Source: Callorhinus ursinus (taxonomy: Eukaryota > Chordata > Mammalia > Carnivora > Otariidae). From it: DNA of 64,000 bases. Of this stretch, positions 11,187 through 23,109 are shown one piece after another (positions within the stretch are counted from its first letter, which is position 1; every line of letters begins with the position of its first letter). Position numbers and translations under genes: made by a program. Where the stretch lies: positions 1-64,000 of the forward strand of contig NW_020312788.1 in the NCBI RefSeq assembly GCF_003265705.1. Reading direction: 5' to 3'. Under the pieces are notes generated by a model. It was given only the letters and a program-made list of their open reading frames with translations, ran no database searches and was not told the origin of the DNA.

Positions 11187-11227
<41 letters not shown>
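11187..11227. repeat. (TG)n microsatellite in L1
   Basis: About 20 TG units at the ORF2/3' UTR junction of the L1. Confidence 0.97.
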
Positions 11228-11229
<2 letters not shown>

Positions 11230-11704
11230 TGGAATATTACTCAGCCATCAGAAAATGAAATCCTGCCATTTGCAACATGGATGGAGCAAGAGTGTATTAT
11301 GCTAAGTGAAATAAGTCAGAGAAAGACAAATACTGTATGATCTCACTCATAGGTGGAACGTAAGAAAGAAAAGAGATGAACATATGGGAAGAGGGAAAAG
11401 AAAAAAAGGAGAGAGGGAAACAAGCCATAAGAGGCACTTACCGATAGAGAACAAACCAAGGGTTGAAGGTGGGGGATAGGCTAGATGAGTGATGGGTATT
11501 AAGGAGGGTATTTATTGTAATGCGCACGGGGTATTGTATGTAAGTGATGAATCACTGAATTCTACCCCAGAAACAAATATTACACTGTATGTTCACTCAC
11601 TAAAATTTAAATTAAAAAAATTTAAAAAGAATATAAAGCCAAGGAGTGGGGGGAATGAAATAGTCAAGTGTGATGTTGCTAAGTCTTGACTGAGGGGATA
11701 TAGG

Positions 11705-11940
11705 AGGGAAGCTAACATTTGGCGAGCTCCCACTATGTGCCGGCACTTTGCTAGATGCTTTTTACATTATTTTATTTAATCTTCAAAACAGTGCAGGAGA
11801 TAGCACTGTTGTGCACATTATGCACATGAGGAAACTAAAGCATAAGAAGGTTAACTAACTTGTCAAAATCACAAAATTAGCAAGTGGCGGCGCTTGTAGG
11901 ATCTACCTGGCTGGAAAATCATTGCTCCTTTCACTGAGTA
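11705..11940 (+). mobile_element. MIR
   Basis: CACTATGTGCCGGCACTTTGCTAG, GAGGAAACTAAAGCATAAGAAGG, TTAGCAAGTGGCGGCG: the MIR core in sense. Confidence 0.85.
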
Positions 11941-12069
11941 GAAACACCATGGCAAACTAGAGAGTTCAAATCTCTACTTTTGTTTTTGCTTCTGGTCATG
12001 GCTGCCATCCATTACAGAAGGACTTTGGCCTTGAACTTTCCAACTCATTCTTTAGCGTAGACATTGCCA

Positions 12070-12470
12070 TCACATGGTGTGTTAGTCCAGGTCCTCCAAG
12101 AAGCAGACCCCAAGTCAGGATCAGATGTGCAGAGATTTTATTAGGGGAAATGTTAATGTGGCAGAATATGGGGCAGGAATGGGAAAAGGCTGAGAGTTAT
12201 TGGACTGCAAAGCAAGTCGGACCCTGGTGAAGAAGAAAGGGAAGGAAGATTGGATGCAAGTTTCCTGGACCACTAAGCAATCTCAGGAAGCTTAGAAAAG
12301 CTTTTGGGAAGTCCTTAGCCAAAATAAGCTATGAGGGTGATGACTCTGGAGCCAGAGTCACTTTGAACCAAAGTTGAGAAGTCCCACATCTCCTAGGAAT
12401 GAGCCTGCCTTAGTATCCCTGCCCTATTCAGCCACTGGACAGGAGCAGCTATGAGCATCATGGTCTCTGT
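12070..12470 (-). mobile_element. Old LTR-like repeat
   Basis: TGTGTTAGTCCAGGTCCTCCAAGAAGCAGAC...AGAGATTTTATTAGGGG resembles the antisense end of a widespread old LTR. Family and right boundary uncertain. Confidence 0.5.
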
Positions 12471-12479
12471 GTAACTGCT

Positions 12480-13680
12480 AGGATGGACAGAAAAGTGAAA
12501 GACAACCCACAGGATAGGAGAAAATATTTGCAAATCATATATCTGATAAGGAACTTGTATCCAGAATATATAAAGAACATACTTCAATAATAAAAAGATA
12601 AATAACCCAATAAAAAAATGAGGAAAGAATCTGAACAGAAATTTCTTCAGTGAAAATATACAAATAGCCAGTAAGCGTGAAATGATGCTCAATATCATTA
12701 GTCATTAGAAAAATGCAAATAAAAGCCCCAATGAGATATACTTCACACCCACTAGGATGGCTATGATTAAAAAGATGGACAGTGGGGCACCTGGGTGGCT
12801 CAGTCATTAAGCATCTGCCTTCAGCTCAGGTCATGATCCCGGGATCCTGGGATGGAGCCTCGAATCGGGCTCCCTGTTTCAGTGGGGAGCCTGCTTCTCC
12901 CTCTCCCACTCCCCCTGCTTGTGTTCCCTCTCTCACTGTATCTGTCAAATAAATAAATAAAATCTTTAAAAAAAAAAAGATGGACAGTAACGAGAGTTGA
13001 CCATAGTGTAGAGAAGTTGGAAAGTTCATATATTGTGGGTGGGAATGTAAAATGGTGGAGCTGCTTTGGAAAACAGTCTGACTGTTCCTCATAAGTTAAA
13101 AAGACTCAGTGATTCTACCCTAGGAATATATCCAAGAGAATTGAAAACCTATACCCACACAAAAACTTACACACAAATGTTCATAGCAGCATTATTCATA
13201 TTAGCCAAAAAGTGCTCATCAACTGATGAAGGGATAAACAAAGTATGGTCTATCCATAAAATGAAATATTACTAGGTCATAAAAAGGAATGAGTAACACA
13301 ATTTTATTCAACCTTAAAAAGGAAGGAAATTCTGTCCTATGCTACAACATGATGAACCTGGAAGACATTATACTAGGTGAAATAAGCCAGATACACAAAG
13401 ACAAGTAATATTTGATTCCACTTGTGTGAGGTACCTAGAGTAGTCAAACTCATAGAGACAGAAAATAAAATGGTGGCTGCCAGGGGCTGGGGGTGGGAGG
13501 GAGGGAGGAGTCATTTTATGGGCATAGAATTTCAGTTTTACAAGATGAAAAGAGTTCTGGAGATTGGTTGCACAACAATGTGAATGGACTTTATGTTACT
13601 GAGCCATACACTTGAAATGGTTAAAATGGTAAATTTCATGTTTATGTGTATTTTACCACAATCTCAAAAACGGCAAAACA
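12480..13680 (+). mobile_element. Old L1 (L1M) ORF2 end and 3' UTR, split by a SINE
   Basis: AAATATTTGCAAATCATATATCTG, AAATAGCCAGTAAGC...TCATTAGTCATTAGAAAAATGC, then after the SINE GGTGGGAATGTAAAATGGTG, CATAGCAGCATTATTCATATTAGCC, ACACTTGAAATGGTTAAAATGG and an A-rich end. Frame destroyed. Confidence 0.88.
12784..12973 (+). mobile_element. SINEC copy inside L1M
   Basis: GGGGCACCTGGGTGGCTCAG to an A12 tail. Exact 15-bp duplication AAAAAGATGGACAGT at 12769-12783 and 12974-12988. Confidence 0.95.
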
Positions 13681-13714
13681 AAATGGGCAAAAAAAAAAAA
13701 GAAAAAAAAAGGAA

Positions 13715-14070
13715 TGAAGTACCGATATGCACTGTTAGGTGGATGAACATGAAACCACTGTGGCAAGCCAAAGAAGCCGGACATAAAAGGCCACACATGG
13801 TATGGCCCCATTTACACGAAATAGTAAAGATAGGCAAACCATACAGACAAAAAGTAGCTTAGTGGTTGCCGTCGCTGGAGAGAGTAGAGAACGAGGAGCA
13901 ACTGCTCATGGGAACAGAGCTTCCTTTTGGAGCGATTAAAATGCTATGGAATCAGATAATGGTGACGGTCGCACGACTTTACGCATACAGTAAAAACTAC
14001 TGAACTGTATACTTTCAAAGTGAGCTTTATGGAATGTGCATTATATCTCAATAAAGATGCTATTTTTTTT
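13715..14070 (+). mobile_element. Second L1M 3' end
   Basis: TGGATGAACATGAAACCACTGTG, CGAAATAGTAAAGATAGGC, TATCTCAATAAAGATGC. Similar L1 3' UTR text to the element just left but a different family member, ending near 14070. Confidence 0.7.
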
Positions 14071-15190
14071 AAATGCCGCAGTGGGTTGCAGAGCCCATCA
14101 GCACGGGAGCCTCAGTCAATTACACTCCCTGCAGTTGCAGATCTAGGAGGTGCCTTTTCATGGCGGCCACACACGAAGACCTATTACAAGTATATTTTGG
14201 GGGTTGATCATAATAGTTACCTAAAATGCATTAAGTGCAGCTCTGAGCAGAGTAATGGGCTAAATTAGTTCCCCCAAATGATTTCCTTTTCCAGGATTCA
14301 GTAAGTGCATGGTCCTGATTTTCTCACTGAGGGTACATGAGTTTTGATGCTGCTATTTCACTGCTGCGACCATTCTGCTTCTGAGAGAGCGAAGCCTATG
14401 TCAGCAGAAAATACGAAATAGTTTCAGATCTACTTTGTGACCCTAACAAACATAAAAGTAGGATGAAACAACTTGGTATTTTCAACTGCTGACCAGAGCC
14501 ACACTTATGCAAACTGTCACATGAGTCATTGCTGCTATCATCCTCACTTTGGGCAAATGAAATGGAAAGAATGAGGGATGGGATGAGCCCTGGGGAAATA
14601 AGATGGGAATGCTTGTGGCTCAAGGTACATGGTAATTTTTTAAAGTTCCAGATTCACTAGCTTAAGTGGAAGATAAACCAACATCCAATTTAAAATAAAT
14701 TTCCCAGAGAGGTAGAAGGAACAAAAGGAGGAAACACTACCAGAAGTCAGACATTTCTCAAATTACTTTACTTAGAGATATGACTTTGGAATCATGTGAA
14801 TGTGAGGCGTGATTAAAATAAAATGGAATAACTATGAAAATTTAAAAATGTAGTTAGTAAACCTGTGTATTGAGTGGGTAGCTTAACTGCACAGAGAAAA
14901 GCTATTTCAAGGTATTTTAAAACATAATAATTTGACTGGGATGTACTCTAAGACAAAAAGAGCTGCAAAAACGAACAAACTTGAAGTTTCTCCAGTAGTC
15001 ATATTGTTAGTGTCAATAATATTGTTGTAGTTTATTCTAAACTATTATGTCTGTAATAGGATAAACCAAATAAGTACTTATGTTAATTCAAGGAGAGCCA
15101 AGATATTCAACAAAAAAGTTACAAATATAAAGTCAGAGAAGTTAAAAAAAAAAACCATGTAATCCTAAATTTGAATTAGAAATGTAAATG
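14071..15190. other. Intergenic, nothing gene-like
   Basis: Unique-looking sequence. 14075-14190 is locally richer in CpG (CGGCCACACACGAAG). No exon, RNA gene or clear repeat. Confidence 0.45.
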
Positions 15191-15202
15191 CATAATGCAT
15201 TT

Positions 15203-15407
15203 TCTTTTTTTTTTTTAAAGATTTTATTTATTTATTTGACAGAGAGAGACACAGCGAGAGAGGGAACATAAGCAGGGGGAGTGGGAGAGAGAGAAGCAGG
15301 CTTCCTGCAGAGCAGGGAGCCCGATGTGGGGCTCGATTCCAGAACCCTGGGACCATGACCTGAGCCCAAGGCAGACGCTTAATGACTGAGCCACCCAGGT
15401 GCCCCAA
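15203..15407 (-). mobile_element. SINEC copy
   Basis: T-run and AAAGATTTTATTTATTTATT tail at left, GAGCCACCCAGGTGCCCC head at right. Exact duplication CATAATGCATTT at 15191-15202 and 15408-15419. Confidence 0.95.
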
Positions 15408-15419
15408 CATAATGCATTT

Positions 15420-16404
15420 CTATTAGAAAATATTCCCTGGTTCTATCTACTAGAAAAGCCTAGGGACAACGATGAACCCCAGCTCATCAGTCTACCATAG
15501 CACCAGACTGTAGTTTCTAAATACAACTTCTCACCCAAAGGAACTGGTCTCTTGCGGAAATGGCTAATTAACTGGGGCAAACATGATTCTGATGAGTTTG
15601 GAATATCTTGTCATTTTAGGAAAGCAAGGAAGCTATGAAAAACTATGGGGGTCGTGATAAACGGATTCATAGGCCAATTTGAAGAGGCTCCCATGGGCCA
15701 AAAAAGGGATAAATTTAAGCATCACGATGAATAATAACTGCAATGGAATGAAACACATTAAAATCTGTGAGTTTATAATGATGCTAAGCAAACAAAAAAA
15801 TATTGATCATCTTTGGAGAATGCTAGGGAACCAAATCATTTTTCCTACAAACAGGAAAAGAATCCAGCATTTATTCTGCCTTTCTTGTATAAATTATACC
15901 TGAGGACCATAAAACTGTTGATAAAAGGAAGTTCTCTTGATAGGGTTAAGCTAATAAGTGAAGAAGAATGATAAAAATAGAATATGATCATTTTGCCACC
16001 TTCTAATGAATTAATGGTCATCAAGTGGCTGCTAACATTACAGAAGACAACCAGACATTTTCCGCCCCCTACTGGAAAGTCACCATTATGACATATTCTT
16101 GATAAGCAAACCTGAATCCAACAGAGGTGTCAACAACCTATGTCTATTTCAATTTCAATTTCTCTGACTTAACCGGTATGTACTGTCCAATAAGGCAGGC
16201 ACCAGCCATTTGTGGCTATGTGAATATAAATTAATTATAACAAAATAATTCTATCCCTCAGTCACACTAGTACAATAGCCACGCATGCAGATACAGAACA
16301 TTTCCATCACCACAGAAAATTCTACTGGACAGGGCTGAAACTCTAATTACTAGTTTGCAGGCAGTACAGGGAACTGGAGAACATGATTCACACAGCATGA
16401 GGAT
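15420..16404. other. Intergenic, nothing recognised except possible old L1/hAT traces
   Basis: No gene. About 15590-16130 (ATTAACTGGGGCAAAC...ATTTTCCGCCCCCTACTGG) could be an old repeat but I cannot name it. 16180-16345 (ACTGTCCAATAAGGCAGGCACC...TTCTACTGGACAGGGCTG) looks like the ends of an old DNA-transposon copy with complementary termini. Confidence 0.45.
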
Positions 16405-16420
16405 TCAATCACTAAATCTA

Positions 16421-16564
16421 GAGAGCACGAGAGGGAAGAGGGTCAGAGGGAGAAGCAGACTCCCTGCTGAGCAGGGAGCCCGATGTGGGACTCGATCCCG
16501 GGACTCCAGGATCATGACCTGAGCCGAAGGCAGTCGCTTAACCAACTGAGCCACCCAGGCGCCC
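16421..16564 (-). mobile_element. SINEC copy lacking its tail
   Basis: Head GAGCCACCCAGGCGCCC at right; at left it stops at GAGAGCACGAGAGG without the T-rich tail. Exact 16-bp duplication TCAATCACTAAATCTA at 16405-16420 and 16565-16580. Confidence 0.93.
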
Positions 16565-16979
16565 TCAATCACTAAATCTAGGATATGGGAAACTCTATAG
16601 GACAAATGACCCAGCCCTTTCAATGAATAAATTACAAGGGGAAAAAAGAGGGAGACGGAATGGATAGTTTCAAAGAGGCTTAAGAAAAACAACCAAATGT
16701 AAAGCATGAGCCCTTTGGATCCTCATGGTAAAACTCTGAAAAACATTAATGAGGAAACATTTAATTATTGATGATACTTGATGATATGAAGAAAGTATTT
16801 TTTTTTTTTAGGAATAGTGTTATTTTTGGTTATGTCTAATGAAAGATCCCTTATCTTATAGAGGTATAACCTAAACGTTTGCCAAAAATATGATTTGATG
16901 TCTAAATTTAGCTTTAAATTAAACCAGTAGGCAAAGAAAATGGATCAGGACATAAAGGGCATAAGATTTGCTGTATGTT

Positions 16980-17577
16980 CACAATGGAATATTATGCAGC
17001 CATCAAAAGGAATGAGATCTTGCCATTTGCAACGACGTGGATGGAACTGGAGGGTGTTATGCTGAGTGAAATAAGTCAATCAGAGAAAGACATGTATCAC
17101 ATGACCTCGCTGATATGAGGAATTCTTAATCTCAGGAAACAAACTGAGTGTTACTGGAGTGGTTGGGGGTGGGAGGGATGGGGTGGCTGGGTGATAGACA
17201 TTGGGGAGGGCATGTGCTACGGTGAGCGCTGTGAATTGTGCAAGACTGTTGAATCACAGATCTGTACTTCTGAAACAAATAACGCAACATATTTTAAGAA
17301 AAAAGAAAAAGAAGAAGATAACAGGAGAGGAAGAAAAGGGGAGTATGTCAGAGGGGGAGACGAACCATGAGAGATGATGGACTCTGAAAAACAAACTGAG
17401 GGTTCTAGAGGGGAGGGGGGAGGGGGATGGGTTATCCTGGTGATGGGTATTGAGGAGGGCACGTTCTGCATGGAGCACTGGGTGTTATGAACAAACAATG
17501 AATCATGGAACACTGCACCAAAAACTAATGATGTAATATATGGTGATTAATATAACAATAAAAAATTAAAAAAAAAA
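16980..17577 (+). mobile_element. 5'-truncated carnivore L1 (598 bp)
   Basis: Starts CACAATGGAATATTATGCAGCC and includes GTTATGCTGAGTGAAATAAG, both G-rich 3' UTR modules and AATAAAAAATTAAAAAAAAA. Exact 17-bp duplication AAGATTTGCTGTATGTT at 16963-16979 and 17578-17594. Only the last part of the element was inserted. Confidence 0.96.
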
Positions 17578-17663
17578 AGATTTGCTGTATGTTGTTAACT
17601 CTTAATGTTGGACACTCCATTAAAGTATTCTTGTTTTTGTATGTGTCTGAAGTTTTCCATATA

Positions 17664-17863
17664 GGGGCACCTGAGTGGCTCAGTTGGTTAAGCATCCAAC
17701 TCTTGATTTCGGCTTAGGTCGTGATCTCAGTGTTGTGAGATCGAGCCCCACATGGGGCTCCATGCTAGGTATGGAGCCTGCTTAAAATTCTCTCTCTCCC
17801 ACTCCCTCTGCCCCTCCCCCAACCCCTTTTCCCCTCTCTAAAAAAAAAAGAAAAAGAAAAAAA
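17664..17863 (+). mobile_element. SINEC (older type)
   Basis: GGGGCACCTGAGTGGCTCAG, CATGCTAGGTATGGAGCCTG, CT-rich part and a mixed AAAAAGAAAAAG tail. Confidence 0.9.
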
Positions 17864-17879
17864 CATTTTTTTAAATAAC

Positions 17880-20340
17880 TGGTTTATCTTTTAAATTCAT
17901 AGGATAGGTCTGAAGCCATTTGGCATTTTTTTGTTGTCATTTTTTTTTTATTCTCCTTGTCAGAACATTTGAAGCATAGAAATGGTGGCGTCACAGTGTG
18001 TTGCATTGTTCTCCGACATGCTTCTCATGCTGTGACATTACCTAAACTTGCTTCCCATTACATTAGCTGTAAGACCACTAAGATAGGTGTGTCCAGGAGC
18101 CATGTGACATTCAATGTACACTCTGAAGGGATCATGACATCCAAAGGACCGTGGAAGATGCTGGAAGTACAAAGATGAAAAAAATACAGTTCTTAACTTC
18201 AGGGAGCTTACGTTCTCATGGGGAAGTGGTCATATAATAAATAAATTACTATAATAAAGTAGGCACAAAGTTTAGAGTGGCCTGAAGAAGAGGTGGGTGG
18301 TTTCCATCTTGGGGTGGGGTTAGAGAAAGCCTTCATTAAAGAAGGCAGACTTTGCACAACATTTTAAAAGAATGAAAATGTACTTTCCAGGTTAATAGCA
18401 GAAGCAAGGACAGACAGGCATGGGAGAGGCTGGTATGTTTGGGAGACCGTGCACACAGTGACTCGCTGCTCTAGAGGTGTTGGTTAGTAAAATTCCTGTG
18501 TCTTTCGAGTAACTCAAGTCTTATTAATGGGAAATTTAAATTCAATTCAATAAATCCAATTCAATAAACTCTCGATTCACTTAAGGGAATACCTAGCAAA
18601 GCAAATGAAAAACTGAAAACATTCTACCACTGAAGCACTTTCTATGCACTGAACACTCTCCCAGAGTCTGTGGAAAGTCCAAAAGAAAATAGGAAAAAAA
18701 GGATTTTCTGGTCTTGTTAGAGAGGTAGGATTTACATATGTGGAATAATGACAAAGAATGAGTAGCCCTCCTGGGCCAGTGTGATTCCTTCTCTAGGCAA
18801 ACTGATCTGCAAGCACAAAAGGAAGAACGAAACAGAAAAAATGTTAGGGATTTTTAAAATCCAATCTATGTAGGACTTTACAACTATGTATGTATGTACG
18901 TACGATGAATGCATGCAAATTTAGGGCAGAGAGGAAGCCTAGAAAATGGAAACCAGCTGACTTTTTAGTAGGGTGGGTGGGATTGTGATTTTTTTAACTC
19001 TTTAAAAATTTTAGTTAGTACTATTGTGTTAATAAGTAGAGGAAACTTTCTAAAGCATACAATAATTTGGTCTTAAAGCAGAAAGATCGTTCTTAAAGAT
19101 TGAAAAGAAATGGGAGACAGTAAAAAAATAAGGTCTAAATAACCTTTCAATTTTGGTAAATTCAAACTAATCAGTTCTCCTTGGCTTAGAAGAAATGATA
19201 AGAAACCTAGAATATTTAGAAGCCGCATTAAAACAAAGCTATAACATCTCTCCCGTGCAGGCTCTGGGTAATTCATTTGGTTAAATGGGTGCACAGAAAG
19301 GAGACCGCTTCCCTCAAACTGAACAATTTCGATGTCTAATTTGAGGTCAGATCCCTTTTAGCAGAAGACGTTTTTTGTCTGGTGAATATGGCAAATGCCA
19401 ACCTCTCCCACTTGTCCTCTCTCTGGATTATTTGCTTACTCTGGGAAATGAAAGGATGGCATGGTTTGTGAACCGGGAGTTGTTATTCTTTGCCTGCATA
19501 TCATGTTGGCTTTTTTTTTTTGTAAGAAAAATCATAAGAATATATAAAAGTTTTTGATGAATAGAACCCTTTATTTTTAGCAGAAAATGGATGGAACAGT
19601 TTGGGGCTTTGCGGCTGCCCGTTGCTCTCATGTGAGCACCTCCCACCGCCTTGACTTTTTATTCTGCCGCATACTCGGTGCCAAGATTTACATGGCCGCT
19701 GTGGGGAACAACTGGATTGAGCATAAGTAAGAATAACTGCTTTTCCCCTGGGGAGAGACAAAAAGGATAAGTGCACAAGGTGCAGAGACAATATTACCGG
19801 GAGTTATATTCTTGTTCAGCTCTTTTATTCACTCTGAATCCTGGATTCTGTTGCAAATAATAAAAGAAGCCAGTTGGCTTGGAGCCAAGGTCTGGGATTA
19901 GTAGAAGAGACCATTTTGTTTGAGGCTAAAAATATGTTGGTCAGTGATGGTTCTATACATTACAAATATGGCCGTTTGGTTTGCAAGTTGGTTTTCTCGT
20001 AAATTGAGATATGGCTAAGAAGGTGCAAATTAATAACAATTTGGATGGTTGGGAAAGACGAATTTCTGTCAGAGCACCTGGGAGCCCAGTGTTTGTGCAC
20101 ACCTGTTACTGCTTGGGACACGTCCTCAGTTTGCAGCATGTTCTCTGAGTTTGGGTTGGATTGTTATTATTCCCTTAACAACCTGCACCTTCCCTTAGTT
20201 CAAATTGTGAGGTACTTTTTACTCTAACACTAAAACCAAATGATGTCATTTTTTCCTTTTCACTCTCATCTCAAATATTCCCTCTCCTTTTTTTTTTTTT
20301 TCCAGAAAATAGATTGAATTGGTTGAAAGAACTCATTTTG
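17880..20340. other. Intergenic, old repeat trace only
   Basis: 18160-18440 (AGGGAGCTTACGTTCTCATGGGG, AGAAAGCCTTCATTAAAG) resembles the same old L2-like family as 3390-3690. The remainder, including a CpG-bearing stretch at 19605-19700, holds no gene or RNA that I recognise. Confidence 0.45.
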
Positions 20341-20344
20341 AATT

Positions 20345-20540
20345 CAGGCAAACTTGGGTTGGAATCTTAGCTTCCCTACATGCTACCTATCTTTGATGAT
20401 CCTAGGGAAATTACTTAAGTTTTCTTTACTTCAATTCCCTCCCTCATAAAATGATAAATGATAATAGTACATAGCTCATTGGGTGTTGGTGAAGATTATT
20501 AGGAATATACATAAAGATCATTTTGCACTGCACCTATGCA
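20345..20540 (+). mobile_element. MIR
   Basis: CAAACTTGGGTTGGAATCTTAGC, GGGAAATTACTTAAGTTTTC, TTGGGTGTTGGTGAAGATTA: MIR core order. Confidence 0.75.
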
Positions 20541-20811
20541 ATAGTAATATTGCATGGTAAGTAACAAAATTTTATCTAGATCATTATTGTAGGATAAAGT
20601 GGCATTCAGAAAGAAATTTATAGCTTAAAATATAAAAAATAAGAAAGCTTTTAAAAATGAAATGAGTATTCAACTTAGAAAGTAAGGAAAAGACAAAGAA
20701 GATGTTTATGTTATAAATAGGATACCTTCTATTTCTAGTTCTATGGAAGGCTAGATGTCCAGAAAACGTCTTCCAATATGGCATTTAAAATTCTGGATGA
20801 AACATACTTTT

Positions 20812-20995
20812 ATTTATTTATTCATTTTTTATTTATTTGACAGAGAGAGCAAGCACGAGCAGGGGGAGCAGCAGAGAGCGAGGGAGAAGCAGACTTCCCG
20901 CCGAGCAGGTAGCTCGATGTGGGGCTCAATCCCAGGACCCTGGGATCATGACCTGAGCTGAAGGCAGACGCTTAACTGAGCCACCCAGGCACCCC
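20812..20995 (-). mobile_element. SINEC copy (left of a pair)
   Basis: ATTTATTTGACAGAGAGAGC at left, GAGCCACCCAGGCACCCC at right. Flanked by GAAACATACTTTT at 20799-20811 and 20996-21008. Confidence 0.95.
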
Positions 20996-21008
20996 GAAAC
21001 ATACTTTT

Positions 21009-21205
21009 TAAAAAAAATATACTTTATTTATTTATTTGACAGAGAGAAACAGCGAGAGAGGGAACACAAGCAGGGGGAGTGGGAGAGGGAGAAGCAGGCT
21101 TCCCGCGGAGCAGGGAGCCCGATGAGGGGCTCGATCCCAGGACCCTGGGATCATGACCTGAGCTGAAGGCAGACGCTTAACTGACTGAGCAACCCAGGGG
21201 CCCCA
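21009..21205 (-). mobile_element. SINEC copy (right of a pair)
   Basis: AATATACTTTATTTATTTATT at left, GAGCAACCCAGGGGCCCC at right. The same target AAACATACTTTT lies before it (20997-21008) and after it (21206-21217). Confidence 0.95.
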
Positions 21206-21219
21206 AAACATACTTTTAA

Positions 21220-21981
21220 ATATCTTTTAAAATACTTGGCTCGCCCATTGGGAAAAGGAAGAATATCCCTGCCATAGGTAATAAAAAAGTAGAAGTCCCA
21301 AGAGGTAGGCCTCTCTGATGCTGGTGTTTGCCACAGAGGTTTCTAGTTAACTTTGGTAGCCGTATGCTAAGAGGATAGATAAAAACACAAGGCGTGTAAG
21401 TGCTGAGAGGACGGCCTGGAAATTTTCCACATGAAGCCAGAATTCTAGAAAGGTTATACTAGGTCCGTTCAAGATGGTTGAACTGGGGGGTGGTGGTGAG
21501 AGTGGGACACCCTACAGAGAGGTGGGGGGAGAATTACCTGTCATCTTTAGATCTAAATAAAAAGAAAAAATGGGGGAAAATACTTGGAGAATATCTAACC
21601 ACAAATTTGTTACAACACATTTGGGGCCAGAATGTATACCATCTGTGTTATCTACTCCCTAATAAATCTAAGACAAATATTTGGTTAAAAGTGCTCCCGA
21701 ATATTTGGTTAACAGGAACAGAATAACAGAATAAACCTAAAGAAAGTAGAAGGATGGAAATAATCGAAAAAATTAATGAAACAGAAAAACAGCCGAGTAC
21801 ATCTTTTGAAAAGATTAAGAGTAGTGACAAACCCTCAAGAGCTTGACCAAGAATGAGGAGAAAACACCAACAACATAGCACGAAAGGAGTACATAACTTA
21901 GATGCTAAAAGGATTTAGGAGAATACTGGAACACCTTCGCCAATAAATTTGAAAACAGATGAAATGCACAAATTCTTAGAA
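21220..21981. other. Intergenic, nothing gene-like
   Basis: 21690-21960 (AGAATAACAGAATAAACCTAAAGAAAG...GGAATACTGG) resembles L1 ORF2 text of an old copy. No gene. Confidence 0.4.
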
Positions 21982-22140
21982 CAGTGTTTCTCAAACTTTC
22001 ACCTGTACCCAATCATCTGGAAAGCCTTTAAAAACACAGATTGCTGCCCCCACCCCACAAGAGTACCTGATTTCATAGATCTGAGATGGAGTCTGAAAGT
22101 TTGCATTTTTAGCAAGTTCTCAGGTGATGAACCATTGAGG
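21982..22140 (+). mobile_element. MER5-type hAT-Charlie MITE
   Basis: CAGTGTTTCTCAAACTTTCACC, AAAAACACAGATTGCTGCCCC, TTAGCAAGTTCTCAGGTGATG: MER5A-like in sense. Confidence 0.85.
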
Positions 22141-22443
22141 ACATTGTCCCAAAAAATATCAATTACCAAACACTCTTCACAAGAAAGAGAGATTATTTTA
22201 TATCCTAATGCTTTCCTACTTTTTTCACATAATGGCACACACATACAGAAAAACCCCATAATATGGTATGGCGCACTGGGGTAAACAGATGAGGCTGCTC
22301 TTGGCTGGGGCGAGTCTGCTCTTGAACTCTATTTATCCCAGCCCCACCTCCACCTACTTGCTCTTGGCAGCCCCAGTGATTGAAGGATCAACCTTCTGGG
22401 CTCACCTGTACTCCAGACTCCACGTACCGATGTGCTTGTATTC

Positions 22444-23036
22444 AGACGTACTAGTTATTTACTTCTGCATAAAAAAAATCAGCCCCAGATTTAACAGCTT
22501 AACACAGTTATTATCTCAGTTTCCAGGTCCCTGGACCAGGAATCCAGATGCGGCTCCACTGGGTCCTCTGACCCTGAGCTCTACCAAGGCTGCTATCAAG
22601 ATGTGGGCAAGTGCTATAGTCATCTTCATGGGAAGAATCTGCTCCAGGCTCACTTACTTGGTTGTTGGCAAGAGTCCGTTCCTCCTGGGCTGTTGGCAAG
22701 AGTCCGTTCCTCCTGGGCTGTTGGCAAGACTCCATTCCTCCTGGGCTGTTGGCCTCAGAGCTTCAGTTCCTCTCTGGTTGTCCTCTCTGGTCTTCATGCC
22801 TTGCCTTGTGGGTCTCTCTCCACAGCTACAGCTTGCTTCTCGGAGGTAAGCAAGAAGAGACAGAATGAGAGTTGGGCAGAAGTCAGTTTTTTGAAACCTT
22901 GTCTCAGAGGTGGCGCCCGGTCAGTTCTGCTGTATGCCGTTGGTGCAGCCCAGCTCAAGGGGAGGGAATTACGCACAGGCAGGGAAACTAAGAGGTGGAA
23001 CTCATTAGGGGCCATCCCAAAAGTCTGCTTACCACA
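22444..23036 (-). mobile_element. MaLR (MLT1-type) LTR, minus, with minisatellite
   Basis: TTCTGCATAAAAAAAATCAGCCCC, GTTATTATCTCAGTTTCCAGG, AAGGCTGCTATCAAGATGTG, CAGCTTGCTTC, GGGGAGGGAATTACGCACAG and GGGGCCATCCC...CTTACCACA follow an MLT1-like LTR in antisense. Several forward frames stay open across it only because the internal 28-bp repeat has no stops; no gene is implied. Confidence 0.8.
22664..22778. repeat. 28-bp tandem repeat inside the LTR
   Basis: Three units of GTTGGCAAGAGTCCGTTCCT+CCTGGGCT at 22664-22691, 22692-22719 and 22720-22747, the third with two changes. A degenerate fourth follows. Confidence 0.97.
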
Positions 23037-23109
23037 CCAGAAGAGAAACCACTTGGTGGGAGGGGTTAATGCACATGTTCAGCTTTCCTGGATAGTTCCA
23101 GATTACCAT

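Larger units (their letters stand above)
10366..11640 (+). mobile_element. L1 ORF2 end and 3' UTR, split by a SINE fragment
   Basis: Begins with an ORF2-like block (CATGTTACCGGAGGCAAGGG...CAACTAAAAG). A SINE piece follows at 10565-10677, then the ORF2 C-terminus, a TG run at 11187-11227, the 3' UTR (ATGGAGCAAGAGTGTATTATG, AAATAAGTCAGAGAAAG) and the A-rich end. Old and inactive. Confidence 0.9.

Noticed and set aside
22664..22778. CRISPR-like repeat array
   Set aside because: Units are directly adjacent without spacers and inside a mammalian LTR.
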